Shown here in pieces: positions 42,951-52,238 of a stretch of 64,000 bases of DNA; the stretch's first letter is position 1, and each line of letters begins with the position of its first letter. The notes under the pieces are model-generated. The model saw nothing but the letters and a program-made list of their open reading frames with translations, made no database searches and was not told the origin of the DNA. The position numbers were made by a program, and so were the translations under genes. The stretch is from Rhodoluna sp. KAS3 (GTDB lineage Bacteria; Actinomycetota; Actinomycetes; Actinomycetales; Microbacteriaceae), in NCBI RefSeq assembly GCF_026000575.1, contig NZ_AP026910.1, positions 868,001 through 932,000 of the forward strand, in the 5' to 3' direction.

Positions 42951-43730
42951 TTGCTAGCTGCACAACGCCAGGGGCTAATCCTCAAAGAGGTTGCCGGCCG
43001 CGGAGCTGCGCGAATCTCAGAACTGGCCGAAGAACTCAACGTTTCTGAGATGACAGTTCGACGCGACATCGACCTTCTTGCCGAACAAGGATTGGTCGAC
43101 AAAGTCCATGGAGGCGCTACCGCCATCGGTTCTAGCTCAGTTTCTGAGCCTCCATTTACTGCCAAGTCATTGCTTGAGTCAGCCAACAAGGATGCAATTG
43201 CGGCCCAAGCTGCCAAGCTGGTGCAGCCGGGCGCGGCTATTGCCCTCATGGGAGGCAGCACGGTCTATTCTCTTGCCCGAAAACTTGCGGACATCCCACT
43301 ACTGACTGTGGTGACCAACTCTTTGCCTGTCTCTGATTTCTTGCACAGCGAGGGCCGAAGCGACCAAACGGTGATTCTGACCGGCGGTATCCGCACCCCT
43401 ACTGACTCTTTTGTTGGTCAGGTTGCCGTAAACGCCTTTGCTGGCTTCAACCTTGACTTGGTGTTTATGGGAACCCACGGCATGCACCCACACGCGGGTT
43501 TTAGCTCACCAAATTTGATCGAGGCAGAAACTAACCGCGCTGTCCTAGCTCAGGCTAGAAAACTCGTAGTTCTTGCCGACCACACTAAATGGGGCGAGAT
43601 GGGTTTCAGTACCTTTGCTCGCATTGAAGATGCCGATATTCTGGTGACTGATGACGGCATGCCAGAAGACGCCATGGGTATTTTGCGCTCCCGCATTTCG
43701 CAGATTGAGCTGGTCAAGCGCCCGCTCTAA
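42951..43730 (+). CDS. DeoR-family transcriptional regulator
   Basis: This 259-residue regulator has an N-terminal winged helix (RISELAEELNVSEMTVRRDIDLL, residues about 19-41) and a C-terminal sugar-phosphate-sensing domain (ALMGGSTVYSLARKL, VVLADHTKWG). The start is TTG, giving MLAAQRQGLILKEV, the normal DeoR beginning; no ATG lies nearby. It is divergent from the galactoside operon and very probably represses it until a galactose-derived sugar phosphate appears. Confidence 0.9.
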   Translation: MLAAQRQGLILKEVAGRGAARISELAEELNVSEMTVRRDIDLLAEQGLVDKVHGGATAIGSSSVSEPPFTAKSLLESANKDAIAAQAAKLVQPGAAIALMGGSTVYSLARKLADIPLLTVVTNSLPVSDFLHSEGRSDQTVILTGGIRTPTDSFVGQVAVNAFAGFNLDLVFMGTHGMHPHAGFSSPNLIEAETNRAVLAQARKLVVLADHTKWGEMGFSTFARIEDADILVTDDGMPEDAMGILRSRISQIELVKRPL

Positions 43731-43751
43731 AACCGATCGGTAAGCGCTGAG

Positions 43752-45584
43752 CTAGCCGATATCGAAAATTAGGTACCTGAGTGCCTCGGCAGCGTTGGCA
43801 ATCCCTGTTCCACAGTTTCCCGAGGTAGCGCAAAGCGTGCCCGATTCAAAAGGCCTGGCCGAACTCATCAGAGCATCGGTGACTTGGTCATAATTTGCAT
43901 TGGGGCGCACCGATAGCATCAGCGCAACAATGCCTGCAACCACAGGTGCTGCCATGCTGGTACCCGAAATACCCAGGTAGGTGCCGGCTGCTTGCGACGA
44001 GGTGCCGGTGTTCCAGGTTGACAGTATCGTGCCGTTGAACGATCCAAATTGACTCAAGTTTGGTGCCCCGTTCGGGTTTTCATAGGTGCCACCCGGCGCC
44101 GAGATTTTAACATCGAAGTTTGTGTAGCTGGTTTTGTCACCGCTAAAGCCAGTGGCGCCCACTGAAATTGGACCCAAACAGTTGGTTGGGGACACCGTGG
44201 AGTTCGAGACACCTGAGTTTCCGGCAGCGGTCACCAAAATTGAGCCTCTTGCCTGCGCCGCATTGATGGCGCTCTGAACCACAGCAGGGCAGTTTCCAGA
44301 AGCCTCTAGCGAGATGTTGATCACTCGAGCTGGGGTTTTGTTTACCGGTACACCTGAGAAGCTCTCACATCCAGGAATGGGTTCATAGTCAACGCCGGCA
44401 GCCCAGCGAATGGCATAGGCCAGGTCGCAAGTGGTACCACCCTTTGGGCCCACAACCCTAACCGGTTGAATTTTTACCTTGGGTGCAACACCGATAACAC
44501 CAGAAGTGTCTTGCTTGGCAGCAATAATGCCTGCCACATGTGTTCCATGCCATTCAGCATCGTCATCGGGATTGTTCGGGTCGTCGTATGGATTGCCCGG
44601 GTCTGTGGGGTTCGAATCCCAGCCGTCGCCGTCACCAGATGGGTACCACCCCTCGGTGCCTTCGGGTGCACTCACGCGGTTTCCAACAAAGTCGTAACCG
44701 GCCACAGTTTGCCCGTCTAGGTCTGGGTGCCTGGTGATTCCGCTGTCCAGGACAGCAACCACAAGACTAGTTGAGCCCTTGCTTGCGGTCCAGGCGCGGG
44801 TTGCTGAAATTCCGTTCGACGCACCCAAATACCACTGGAGGCTGAATAGCGAGTCAGCCGGCAGTGCAACATCGGTGTTGCTTCCCACTCCCCGATAGTT
44901 GCTCACCTTGAGTGAGATTTGATAAACCGACTGGCTGCTCAAGCCTGTTAAGTCACAGGAATTAACCGGTGTCTCATTTGAATAGAGTCTGGCTACCGAG
45001 CAGGTAGCTACCTGATTGCCGTTCAGCGAGGCAGTGGCAGTGTAGGTTACGTTGAGCCCACCGCGTTGCGAGTAATTCTGAGGCAGCCAAACTGCCACGT
45101 AGGTGCCTGATGTTCCAGGCGCAATGGACGAGTCACCAAGGAGAATTGGGTTGGTTGGCTTGGCCGTAGGTTTGCGAATAACCTCTGTCGAATAGGCGCC
45201 CCACATGGTTTTGGAATACCTCTTGGTTATTGCCCTAACCCTGAAGTAGTTGTTTACACCAACTGCCAAACCAGCAGAAACTGTCGCCACGGTCGCAGTG
45301 GACTTGGTATTCGAAACAATCGTCTTCCAGTCGCCGTACTTAGTTTTTGCCTGGATTGCATATCCGATTGTGGCAGCGCCGTAGGTATAGGCCGGTTTGG
45401 TCCACGAAAGCTTGATCTTTGGAGTCCGCGGGGCATCGCTGGTCCAGGCATCAACGCTTCTAACCGATAGAACAGCGCTGGCAGCCTTGTAGGTCACTGC
45501 CTGAGCACCCTGAGCGGGCACCAATGTCGCAATGGCAATAAGTGCCGCGATTACTGCAGCAATGCCAGTGCGCGAAGTCTTCAT
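43752..45584 (-). CDS. Secreted subtilisin-like serine protease (S8) with N-terminal FnIII-like domains
   Basis: This 610-residue protein has a signal peptide (cleavage near AQGAQA, residue 29). Two beta-rich regions follow, the first clearly fibronectin-III-like (KIKLSWTKP...NNYFRVRAIT, about 50-137), the second about 140-245. The S8 catalytic domain shows Asp280 (VVAVLDSGI), His346 (WHGTHVAG), Asn456 (AAGNSG) and Ser543 (GTSMAAP). An Asp/Pro/Asn/Gly-rich insertion (about 315-343) lies between Asp and His and may bind calcium. There is no C-terminal anchor. It converges with deoR. Confidence 0.88.
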   Translation of the reverse strand: MKTSRTGIAAVIAALIAIATLVPAQGAQAVTYKAASAVLSVRSVDAWTSDAPRTPKIKLSWTKPAYTYGAATIGYAIQAKTKYGDWKTIVSNTKSTATVATVSAGLAVGVNNYFRVRAITKRYSKTMWGAYSTEVIRKPTAKPTNPILLGDSSIAPGTSGTYVAVWLPQNYSQRGGLNVTYTATASLNGNQVATCSVARLYSNETPVNSCDLTGLSSQSVYQISLKVSNYRGVGSNTDVALPADSLFSLQWYLGASNGISATRAWTASKGSTSLVVAVLDSGITRHPDLDGQTVAGYDFVGNRVSAPEGTEGWYPSGDGDGWDSNPTDPGNPYDDPNNPDDDAEWHGTHVAGIIAAKQDTSGVIGVAPKVKIQPVRVVGPKGGTTCDLAYAIRWAAGVDYEPIPGCESFSGVPVNKTPARVINISLEASGNCPAVVQSAINAAQARGSILVTAAGNSGVSNSTVSPTNCLGPISVGATGFSGDKTSYTNFDVKISAPGGTYENPNGAPNLSQFGSFNGTILSTWNTGTSSQAAGTYLGISGTSMAAPVVAGIVALMLSVRPNANYDQVTDALMSSARPFESGTLCATSGNCGTGIANAAEALRYLIFDIG

Positions 45585-45625
45585 CAGTCCAGACTATGGC
45601 TCAAAACTGAAAATGGGCTGAATAA

Positions 45626-46198
45626 CTAAAGGCTCTTTTGCATCAGGATAGTGCCGAGCCAGCGGCCAAACTTGAAACCGACCTTGCCTAGATGACCCTG
45701 GTGCTTAAAGCCAAATCGCTCGTGAAGGGCGATCGACGACTCGGCGCCTTTATCTGAGATCACCGCAACAATTTCTTTAACGCCGGCTGCTCGGGACTGC
45801 TCAATCAGCTCACCCAGCAATTTCGTACCAACTCGCTTGCCAATGGCCGCGGGGCGCAAATAAATGGAGTCTTCAACGGTCTTTCGGTAGGCGGCCTTTT
45901 GACGCCACGGCCCAACGTAGGCAAATCCAAGGGTCTGACCACCGGCCGACTTTGCGACCAAAAAAGGCATACCCAAGCTGGTCAGCCAAGTGAATTTTTC
46001 TCGCCACTGCTCGAGAGTCATCGAGTCTTCATCGAAGGTGACAACACTGTTGCGAATGTAATAGTTGTAAATCTCAGCGCATTGCGGAATGTCTTGGAGG
46101 GTCGCAGCCTGAATCGTGATTTCGTTGGACTCCGGGACGTCACCCTTAGCTTTTTTTAGTCGAACTAGACGCCAGCGTGATTCTGAATCAAGTGCCAA
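45626..46198 (-). CDS. GNAT acetyltransferase of the phosphinothricin/methionine-sulfone N-acetyltransferase family
   Basis: This 190-residue protein has a GNAT domain: ITIQAATLQDIPQCAEIYNYYI, a TFDED-like segment, the acetyl-CoA loop RPAAIGKRVGTKLLGELIEQ and a C-terminal GFKFGRWLGTILMQK. Relatives acetylate phosphinothricin or methionine sulfone/sulfoximine. The start is TTG with TAGGAA six bases before it; it begins nine bases after the ung stop. Natural substrate unknown. Confidence 0.82.
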   Translation of the reverse strand: MALDSESRWRLVRLKKAKGDVPESNEITIQAATLQDIPQCAEIYNYYIRNSVVTFDEDSMTLEQWREKFTWLTSLGMPFLVAKSAGGQTLGFAYVGPWRQKAAYRKTVEDSIYLRPAAIGKRVGTKLLGELIEQSRAAGVKEIVAVISDKGAESSIALHERFGFKHQGHLGKVGFKFGRWLGTILMQKSL

Positions 46199-46207
46199 TT
46201 TAAATTC

Positions 46208-46864
46208 CTAACAGGACCAATCGACCGGCGAAAGCCCAGCCGAAACGAGTGCAGCATTTGCATTTGAATATGGTTTTGAACCAAAGAATCCGCGGCGAGC
46301 CGACAGCGGGCTCGGGTGGGCCGATGTGATTACGGTGCAGTCGCAAAGCGCACCTTTTAGTTCCTGTGCCTGATTGCCCCACAAAATGGCAACCAGATTT
46401 CTACCAACCTGCCGATTCAGCACTGCAACCACCCTGTCGGTGAACTGCGCCCAACCTAGGTTCGAGTGAGCACCAGGTTCAGACAGGTCCGTAGTCAGGT
46501 GACGGTTCAGAAGAAATACACCCTGCTGAACCCAGCGAGTAAGGTCGCCTTCGCTAGATACGCCTTTACCTAGATCATCCTTGAGCTCGATCATCATGTT
46601 TTTGAGACTGCGCGGAAGAGGCTTTACGTCCTTGGCAACCGCAAACGACAATCCGATGGCGTGACCGGCAGTCGGGTACGGGTCTTGGCCAACAATCAAC
46701 ACTCGCACCTGATCAAGCGGCATCTCAAATGCCTTCATGACCTGCGCCATGGCCGGCACCATTTCAGTTTCTCTAGCCGCCACCTTGAGCTCAAGTTCGT
46801 CGAGCAACGGTTTGCTTGTGGCCAGTGCCTGCTGCCAGGTTGGGTGCATTTGCTCGAAAAACAT
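46208..46864 (-). CDS. ung: Uracil-DNA glycosylase (family 1)
   Basis: Ung removes uracil from DNA. The 218-residue protein has the catalytic water-activating motif GQDPYPTAGHA (Asp61), the uracil-recognition region and the DNA-intercalation loop HPSPLSARRGFFG. Length and motifs are complete. It is transcribed with the downstream acetyltransferase and diverges from metX. Confidence 0.95.
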   Translation of the reverse strand: MFFEQMHPTWQQALATSKPLLDELELKVAARETEMVPAMAQVMKAFEMPLDQVRVLIVGQDPYPTAGHAIGLSFAVAKDVKPLPRSLKNMMIELKDDLGKGVSSEGDLTRWVQQGVFLLNRHLTTDLSEPGAHSNLGWAQFTDRVVAVLNRQVGRNLVAILWGNQAQELKGALCDCTVITSAHPSPLSARRGFFGSKPYSNANAALVSAGLSPVDWSC

Positions 46865-46918
46865 AGTTCAAGCATATGCTCCGCAACCGGGTTAGCGAGC
46901 CGATAGGCTTAAACCTCT

Positions 46919-48124
46919 ATGGAATTTCAAACCCCTGAGGACACCGTCCCATCGTCTTTCATCACGGATGAGCTGAGCCGACAACTAATCGGCCGCCCAC
47001 CCGCAACTGGCGCATGGCGAGATGGCGACCCAGCGGGAGACCGACAGTTTGCGCCGCTATCAAATCTGAAACTTGAAAGCGGTCGAGTACTACCATCTGT
47101 ACGAATCGCATTCGAGACTTGGGGTGAGCTCAATCACGAGCACACCAACGCCATCCTGGTGCTTCACGCACTCACCGGCGATTCACACGCAGCTGGCCCA
47201 GCAAGTAAGCAGCACCCGACCGAGGGCTGGTGGAGCGACCTAATCGGCCCTGGCCTAGCCATCGACACCGACAAGTACTACGTCGTCGTGCCAAATATTC
47301 TTGGCGGCTGCCAGGGCACCACCGGACCTTCGTCACTAGACACCAATGGCCGTGAGTTCGGCGCGCTGTTTCCGTACCTAACCATTCGCGACCAGGTTCA
47401 CGCTCAGCACGAATTTGCCCACACCATTGGCATCAAGAAATGGGCAGCCATCATCGGCGGCTCGATGGGTGGCATGCACGTTCTTGAGTGGGCGATTACC
47501 TACCCCGATGAAGTGCGCAAGATTGCCGTAATCGCGGCACCTGCTGTCTCTTCAGCCGACCAGATTGCGCTGAACTCGGTGCAGGTTGAGGCAATTAAAA
47601 CTGACCCAGCCTTCAATGACGGCAACTACTATGACGCCAAGGCAGGCTTTGGTCCGCACCGTGGCCTTGCACTGGCCAGACGCATGGCTCTCATCAACTA
47701 CCGCTCACCGGGCGAACTCAATGAGCGCTTTGCAAGAAGCTGGCAATCTGGCGTGAGCCCACTGGGCGGCGGTGGCCGTTTTGCAGTCGAGAGTTACCTT
47801 GACTTCCACGGAAATAAGTTCACTCGACGCTTCGACGCAAACAGCTACATCACCTTGGTTGAGGCCATGAACTCTCACGATGTTGGCCGCGGGCGCGGTG
47901 GAGTTGAAGCAGCGTTGGCAACTATCAAGGCCATTAGCCTCGTGGTGGGAATCTCGACCGATCGACTGTTTCCGATTCAGGACCAAGCCCTGATTGCCGA
48001 GCACATCGGTGGCCCATTGATTGGTGGCGGACTCAGAACTATTGAATCGGCCTACGGTCACGACGGCTTCTTGATCGAGCGCGACGTGGTGGGACCGATG
48101 ATCACCGAACTGCTTGAGGCTTAG
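46919..48124 (+). CDS. metX: Homoserine O-acetyltransferase
   Basis: MetX acetylates homoserine with acetyl-CoA, the first committed step of methionine synthesis in this group. The 401-residue alpha/beta-hydrolase has the family region LEWAITYPDEV, nucleophile Ser182 (GGSMGG), an Asp in STDRLFP and His in AYGHDGF. No metY is next to it. The last 23 bases overlap the convergent glycosyltransferase gene. Confidence 0.94.
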   Translation: MEFQTPEDTVPSSFITDELSRQLIGRPPATGAWRDGDPAGDRQFAPLSNLKLESGRVLPSVRIAFETWGELNHEHTNAILVLHALTGDSHAAGPASKQHPTEGWWSDLIGPGLAIDTDKYYVVVPNILGGCQGTTGPSSLDTNGREFGALFPYLTIRDQVHAQHEFAHTIGIKKWAAIIGGSMGGMHVLEWAITYPDEVRKIAVIAAPAVSSADQIALNSVQVEAIKTDPAFNDGNYYDAKAGFGPHRGLALARRMALINYRSPGELNERFARSWQSGVSPLGGGGRFAVESYLDFHGNKFTRRFDANSYITLVEAMNSHDVGRGRGGVEAALATIKAISLVVGISTDRLFPIQDQALIAEHIGGPLIGGGLRTIESAYGHDGFLIERDVVGPMITELLEA

Positions 48125-49307
48125 CCAACGAACCTAGTTTTAGGTTGGCCCAAACCAAAAGCAGAATCAGGCCCAGGTTACGGACGGTAAGCAAACCTAT
48201 GCTCAGCCACCCCAGACCCATCAGGTCTAGGTAATAAAGCGGGTAAATCAAGTAGGTAAGGGCCGCCAAACCAAGACCGCCAACCATTGCCACACGCCAG
48301 CCCTGCAGTTGAAAAATAATCACCGCGATGATCGGCACAGCTAGCCAGCCGATGAATTGTGGCGAGCCAACCTTGTTGAAAACGATCAGGTCCAGGACGG
48401 CCGTCAGTGAAACGATTGCAAACACCTGACTTGAATCTGCCCCGGCACGAGCAGCACGCCAGCCGAGCAAAGCGGTTATTGCAATTGCAACCGCCATGGC
48501 CGGAGTCATGAGCGCTGCTACCTCAGCAACACCCGGACCCGACACCTGATTGGTCAGCAGAACGTCATCGAAGTAGATGCCGGCGCCGACTGTGCCGAGT
48601 TTTGCGGCCCAGAGCCAGATAGTTGCGATTGGCGACTCAATTTGAATACCGCGATTGCCCTGCGTTGACACGAATGAAAACAACGATAAATCGCCGCCCA
48701 AAAGCAAGCCCAATGCTAAGACCGCTGACACAGCAATAGAAGCCGTGAGTAGCAAATTTTTCTTGAGATTTGATGACAAAAACAGACCCAGCGCCGTTGC
48801 TATCGGCCAAATCTTGACCCAGGCGCCCAGGGTGAAGAAAGTCACAGCCTGGCGAATTTTTCCGTTCGAGAAGGCCACTAATCCGAATCCGGCAATGGCG
48901 GTAGCTACGGCATCGATTCGCCCAATCGCCACCGGCCCGAGCAGAAATAAGAAACCCAGCCAAAACCAGGCGGCTACAAAGGCTTTCGATTGCCCGCGAC
49001 CCCAGTCAGTAATTTGACCAATCAGCAGAGTGTTGAGGATGGCCATCATGGTGACCCATCCCAACAGAATGTTTACGCCACCACCCAGAGCCGTTGCCAC
49101 AAAAATTGGTATCAGCGCCGGATACGGATACACCCAGTCGGCCGACACTCCTAAAATCGGGCCGCCCTGCATTTCAAAGAGCCACCAGCCGTAAAGCAGA
49201 ACATCATTGAACGGAGCAACCCGGCCGTACATACCTGAGGTAGCAAACAAAAAGGCGTGAACCAAAACTGATGAGCCGGCCAGTGCCAGGAATTTGCGAT
49301 TAAGCAA
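48102..49307 (-). CDS. Membrane glycosyltransferase, GT87/PIG-M-like
   Basis: This roughly 400-residue protein has about ten helices. The first outer loop carries FNDVLLYGWW, a GT-C-type acidic motif, and DWVYPYPA follows. The product is likely a polyprenyl-linked mannosyl- or related transferase for the envelope. The start is set at TTG 49307 because CGGAGA lies just before it and it fits the nnrD stop (8-base overlap). An upstream in-frame start at 49367 would overlap nnrD by 68 bases. Confidence 0.68.
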   Translation of the reverse strand: MLNRKFLALAGSSVLVHAFLFATSGMYGRVAPFNDVLLYGWWLFEMQGGPILGVSADWVYPYPALIPIFVATALGGGVNILLGWVTMMAILNTLLIGQITDWGRGQSKAFVAAWFWLGFLFLLGPVAIGRIDAVATAIAGFGLVAFSNGKIRQAVTFFTLGAWVKIWPIATALGLFLSSNLKKNLLLTASIAVSAVLALGLLLGGDLSLFSFVSTQGNRGIQIESPIATIWLWAAKLGTVGAGIYFDDVLLTNQVSGPGVAEVAALMTPAMAVAIAITALLGWRAARAGADSSQVFAIVSLTAVLDLIVFNKVGSPQFIGWLAVPIIAVIIFQLQGWRVAMVGGLGLAALTYLIYPLYYLDLMGLGWLSIGLLTVRNLGLILLLVWANLKLGSLAKPQAVR

Positions 49308-50112
49308 GGTGTCTCCGCACAATCTCTCGAACACTCTCGGCAACATCCAGAGCGCCAATCGGCCCACCTTCTGCAGCCAATCGGGCGGCAGCGGAGTGAA
49401 GCTCTACTGCGGCAGATAAAACATCAACCACTGAAAGATCCCCGGCAACAATTTCAAATGCGTTGCTGGCCAAAAGCGCACCGATAATTCCAGCGAGAAC
49501 ATCACCCGTGCCGGCAGTAGCTAGATCAGCCGGTCCGGGCTCGCACTCCAAGCAGCGGTCCGGGGTTGCGATTACCGTAACGGGGCCTTTCAGAAGCACG
49601 GTTTGGCCGGTAAGTTTTGCCGCAAGTAAAGCAGCCGCGGAGGGGTTAGTTTCAACAGCTGCTCGGTCTCTAAGCTGGCCGTATCGAGCTAGGAGTTTGA
49701 CCATTTCTCCGGCGTGCGGGGTCAGGACGCAATCTGCCACGGCGGTAGCAAAATCAATCACTTCTAGAGCACCTGCGTCTACGACCAGGAGCCCCGGCTG
49801 AGAAGCAAGGACCTTGATTCGCCGCAGCTGATCAGAGCTTAATTGAGGGTCTACACCCGATCCAACCACCCATGCCTGTGCTCGACCCGGTTGAAAAACA
49901 ACCTCAGGCCTAGCCTCGATGAGCAGGGTGGTAATTTTTTCGGGACCCAGATACCGAACCATTCCGATGCCGGTTCGAATCGCTGCAGTGACGCCCAAAA
50001 TGGCAGCGCCTGGGTACTCATTCGACCCAGTTACAAAACCAACGACGCCCCGCGAATACTTGTCATCACTGACTTTTGGGGCGTGCAGGACACGGTTTAG
50101 GGTTGACTCCAT
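49300..50112 (-). CDS. nnrD: ADP-dependent NAD(P)H-hydrate dehydratase
   Basis: NnrD repairs hydrated, inactive NAD(P)H using ADP. The 270-residue protein has the ribokinase-like dehydratase domain with GSNEYPGAAILGVTAAIRTGIGMV, VLTPHAGEM, the ATP/ADP-site motif GTGDVLAG, and LHSAAA. The N-terminal epimerase domain found in E. coli NnrD is absent. The start is only 17 bases from the divergent oxidoreductase start. Confidence 0.9.
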   Translation of the reverse strand: MESTLNRVLHAPKVSDDKYSRGVVGFVTGSNEYPGAAILGVTAAIRTGIGMVRYLGPEKITTLLIEARPEVVFQPGRAQAWVVGSGVDPQLSSDQLRRIKVLASQPGLLVVDAGALEVIDFATAVADCVLTPHAGEMVKLLARYGQLRDRAAVETNPSAAALLAAKLTGQTVLLKGPVTVIATPDRCLECEPGPADLATAGTGDVLAGIIGALLASNAFEIVAGDLSVVDVLSAAVELHSAAARLAAEGGPIGALDVAESVREIVRRHLA

Positions 50113-50129
50113 TTGAATAGACTAACCAC

Positions 50130-51200
50130 ATGAGCAAACTCTTCTCTGAACTCACTCTTCGCAAATTAACAATTAGAAATCGCATTTTTATTGCACCGAT
50201 GTGCCAGTATTCATGCGAGCAAAAAGACGGAGTGGTTTCAGAGTGGCACCTAGTTCACCTGGGTGCGCGTGCTGCCGGCGGCGCTGGGCTCATAATTGCT
50301 GAAGCCACCGCGGTTGCACCCGAGGGAAGAATTTCACCTTGGTGCCCTGGCATCTGGAATCAACAGCAGGTTGAAGCTTGGGCTCGGGTGAACAAGTTCA
50401 TTCATGAGAACGGAGCCAAGTCAGCTCTCCAGCTTGCGCACGCCGGCCGAAAAGGCTCTAGCTACCGCGAATGGTCTGGCTCAGGTAGCGTCCCGCAAGC
50501 AGACGGTGGCTGGCAAACTGTGGCCCCAAGTGCGATTGCTTTTGATGGGTATGAGCCCCCTCGAGAGCTCAGCCTCAATGAAATCGAAGAGGTTATTCAG
50601 GCATTTGCCGCCGGTGCAAAAAACGCAATTGCCGCCGGGTTTGATGCCGTAGAAATTCACGCCGCTCATGGCTATCTCCTTCACCAATTCCTCTCCCCTC
50701 TGACCAATCAGCGCACCGATGATTTTGGCGGTTCTCTTGAAAATCGTGCCCGCCTGCTGCTCGGGGTAGTCAAGGCTGTTCGTTCAGCCATCGGTGAAGA
50801 GGCACCGATACTGGTTAGGTTTTCGGCAACCGACTATAAAGGCGGCGGTTGGAACGAGGCCGAAACATCTCGCGTTGCTACTTGGTGCTCAGAGTTGGGC
50901 GCAGACCTATTCGATATTTCTACCGGTGGCTTAATCACCGGAGTCCAAATTCCTACCGGGCCGGGTTACCAAGTTCCGATGGCCGAGTACGTGGCCGACA
51001 GGGTTTCATCGCCGGTGGGTGCTGTTGGGCAAATCACAACCGGTGCGCAGGCAGAAGAAATTCTCTCGGGCGGCAAAGTAGAAGTTGTCTTGATCGGACG
51101 AGCCAGCCTTCGTGATCCATCGTGGCCACTTCGAGCAGCCCACGAACTGGGTGTTGAGTTGGACTATTGGCCAAAACAGTATCGTCGCGGCGGTTTCTAA
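50130..51200 (+). CDS. Old yellow enzyme family NADPH dehydrogenase (YqjM/NamA type)
   Basis: This FMN-dependent ene-reductase or dehydrogenase has 356 residues. Family motifs are MCQYSCE (with the redox-tuning Cys of the YqjM class), HLGARAAGGAGL, LAHAGRKGS, EIHAAHGYLLHQFLSP and LENRAR. The C-terminal FMN-phosphate region is GGKVEVVLIGRASLRDPSWP. Physiological substrate unknown; electrophile or enone detoxification is typical. A -10-like TAGACT (50118-50123) lies six bases before the ATG, suggesting a leaderless transcript. Confidence 0.9.
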   Translation: MSKLFSELTLRKLTIRNRIFIAPMCQYSCEQKDGVVSEWHLVHLGARAAGGAGLIIAEATAVAPEGRISPWCPGIWNQQQVEAWARVNKFIHENGAKSALQLAHAGRKGSSYREWSGSGSVPQADGGWQTVAPSAIAFDGYEPPRELSLNEIEEVIQAFAAGAKNAIAAGFDAVEIHAAHGYLLHQFLSPLTNQRTDDFGGSLENRARLLLGVVKAVRSAIGEEAPILVRFSATDYKGGGWNEAETSRVATWCSELGADLFDISTGGLITGVQIPTGPGYQVPMAEYVADRVSSPVGAVGQITTGAQAEEILSGGKVEVVLIGRASLRDPSWPLRAAHELGVELDYWPKQYRRGGF

Positions 51201-52238
51201 CTACTTCGTGGTTGCGTCTTGAACTTCGCCAACGAGTTCTTCAAGGATGTCTTCCAAGAACAACACCCCTAGGACATTGCCTGATTTATCGAAAGCTTTA
51301 GCCATGTGAGCGTGAACTCTGCGCATGCTGGCCAAAGCATCTTCAAGCTCCATTGAAGCCGGAAGCGAAATCAGCGAGCGAATGCGCTTGGTCGGGAAGG
51401 CATCATCGATTTCATCTTGCTCAAGGTCAATGACGTCCTTTAGGTGAAGGTATCCCATCAGCTCACCCGAGGAATCAGTTAGTGGGTAGCGCGAGAATCC
51501 ATACTTGGCCACCGCCTGCTCGACCTCACGCGGCGTGACACTGGTAGCAAACGCAACAAGTTTCTCAACCGGAATAGCTACGTCAATAACCTTTTTTTCG
51601 GTGAATTCGAAGGTGTTTGACAGGGTGCCGCTCACATCTGACAGCGCGCCTTCTCGAGTGGAATGTTCCACGATATCTTCGACCTGGTCGAGAGTGTAAG
51701 AACTTGTCGCCTCGTCTTTTGGTTCAAATTTAAACAATCGTAAGATCGCATTAGACACAGCATTAAGGCTGCCGACCAAAGGCTTAACCAGCATTGCCAA
51801 TCCGTACAGCACCGGAGTCAAAATCAAAGCAGAACGTTCAGGCAGCGCAATTGCTAAGTTCTTCGGAACCATCTCGCCAACCACAACATGCAAGTAGGTA
51901 ACCAGAAGCAGGGTGATAGCGAATGAAATCGTTGAAACCAACTCGTCACTGAGCCCCAGAAAGTGCAGCGGGTATTCGAGGAGGTGGTGAATACTCGGCT
52001 CGGCAATCAACAAAATAAGCAATGAAGAAATTGTGATGCCAAGCTGAGCGGTGGCCAACATCAACGAGACTCGCTCCATGGCGCGCAGCGTGATTTTGGC
52101 TGGGCGGCTACCTGCCTCGGCCCTTGGCTCAATCTGGGCTCGACGCGCACTGATCAGTGCGAACTCGGCCCCTACGAAAAATGCGTTGGTTAGCAATAGA
52201 ACTACGAACCAAACCAAACCCTGAAGGTCAGAATTCAC
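51201..52238 (-). CDS. CNNM/CBS-domain membrane protein (short type, no CorC domain)
   Basis: This 345-residue protein has an N-terminal DUF21/CNNM membrane domain (VGAEFALISARRAQIE, about 1-190) and two CBS domains after it; it ends soon after the second (VLFLEDILEELVGEVQDA). Relatives are linked to Mg/Co transport or haemolysin-like phenotypes. The start is GTG overlapping the upstream stop (TAGTG). It lacks the C-terminal CorC_HlyC domain that its neighbour has, so the two probably work as a pair. Confidence 0.85.
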   Translation of the reverse strand: MNSDLQGLVWFVVLLLTNAFFVGAEFALISARRAQIEPRAEAGSRPAKITLRAMERVSLMLATAQLGITISSLLILLIAEPSIHHLLEYPLHFLGLSDELVSTISFAITLLLVTYLHVVVGEMVPKNLAIALPERSALILTPVLYGLAMLVKPLVGSLNAVSNAILRLFKFEPKDEATSSYTLDQVEDIVEHSTREGALSDVSGTLSNTFEFTEKKVIDVAIPVEKLVAFATSVTPREVEQAVAKYGFSRYPLTDSSGELMGYLHLKDVIDLEQDEIDDAFPTKRIRSLISLPASMELEDALASMRRVHAHMAKAFDKSGNVLGVLFLEDILEELVGEVQDATTK

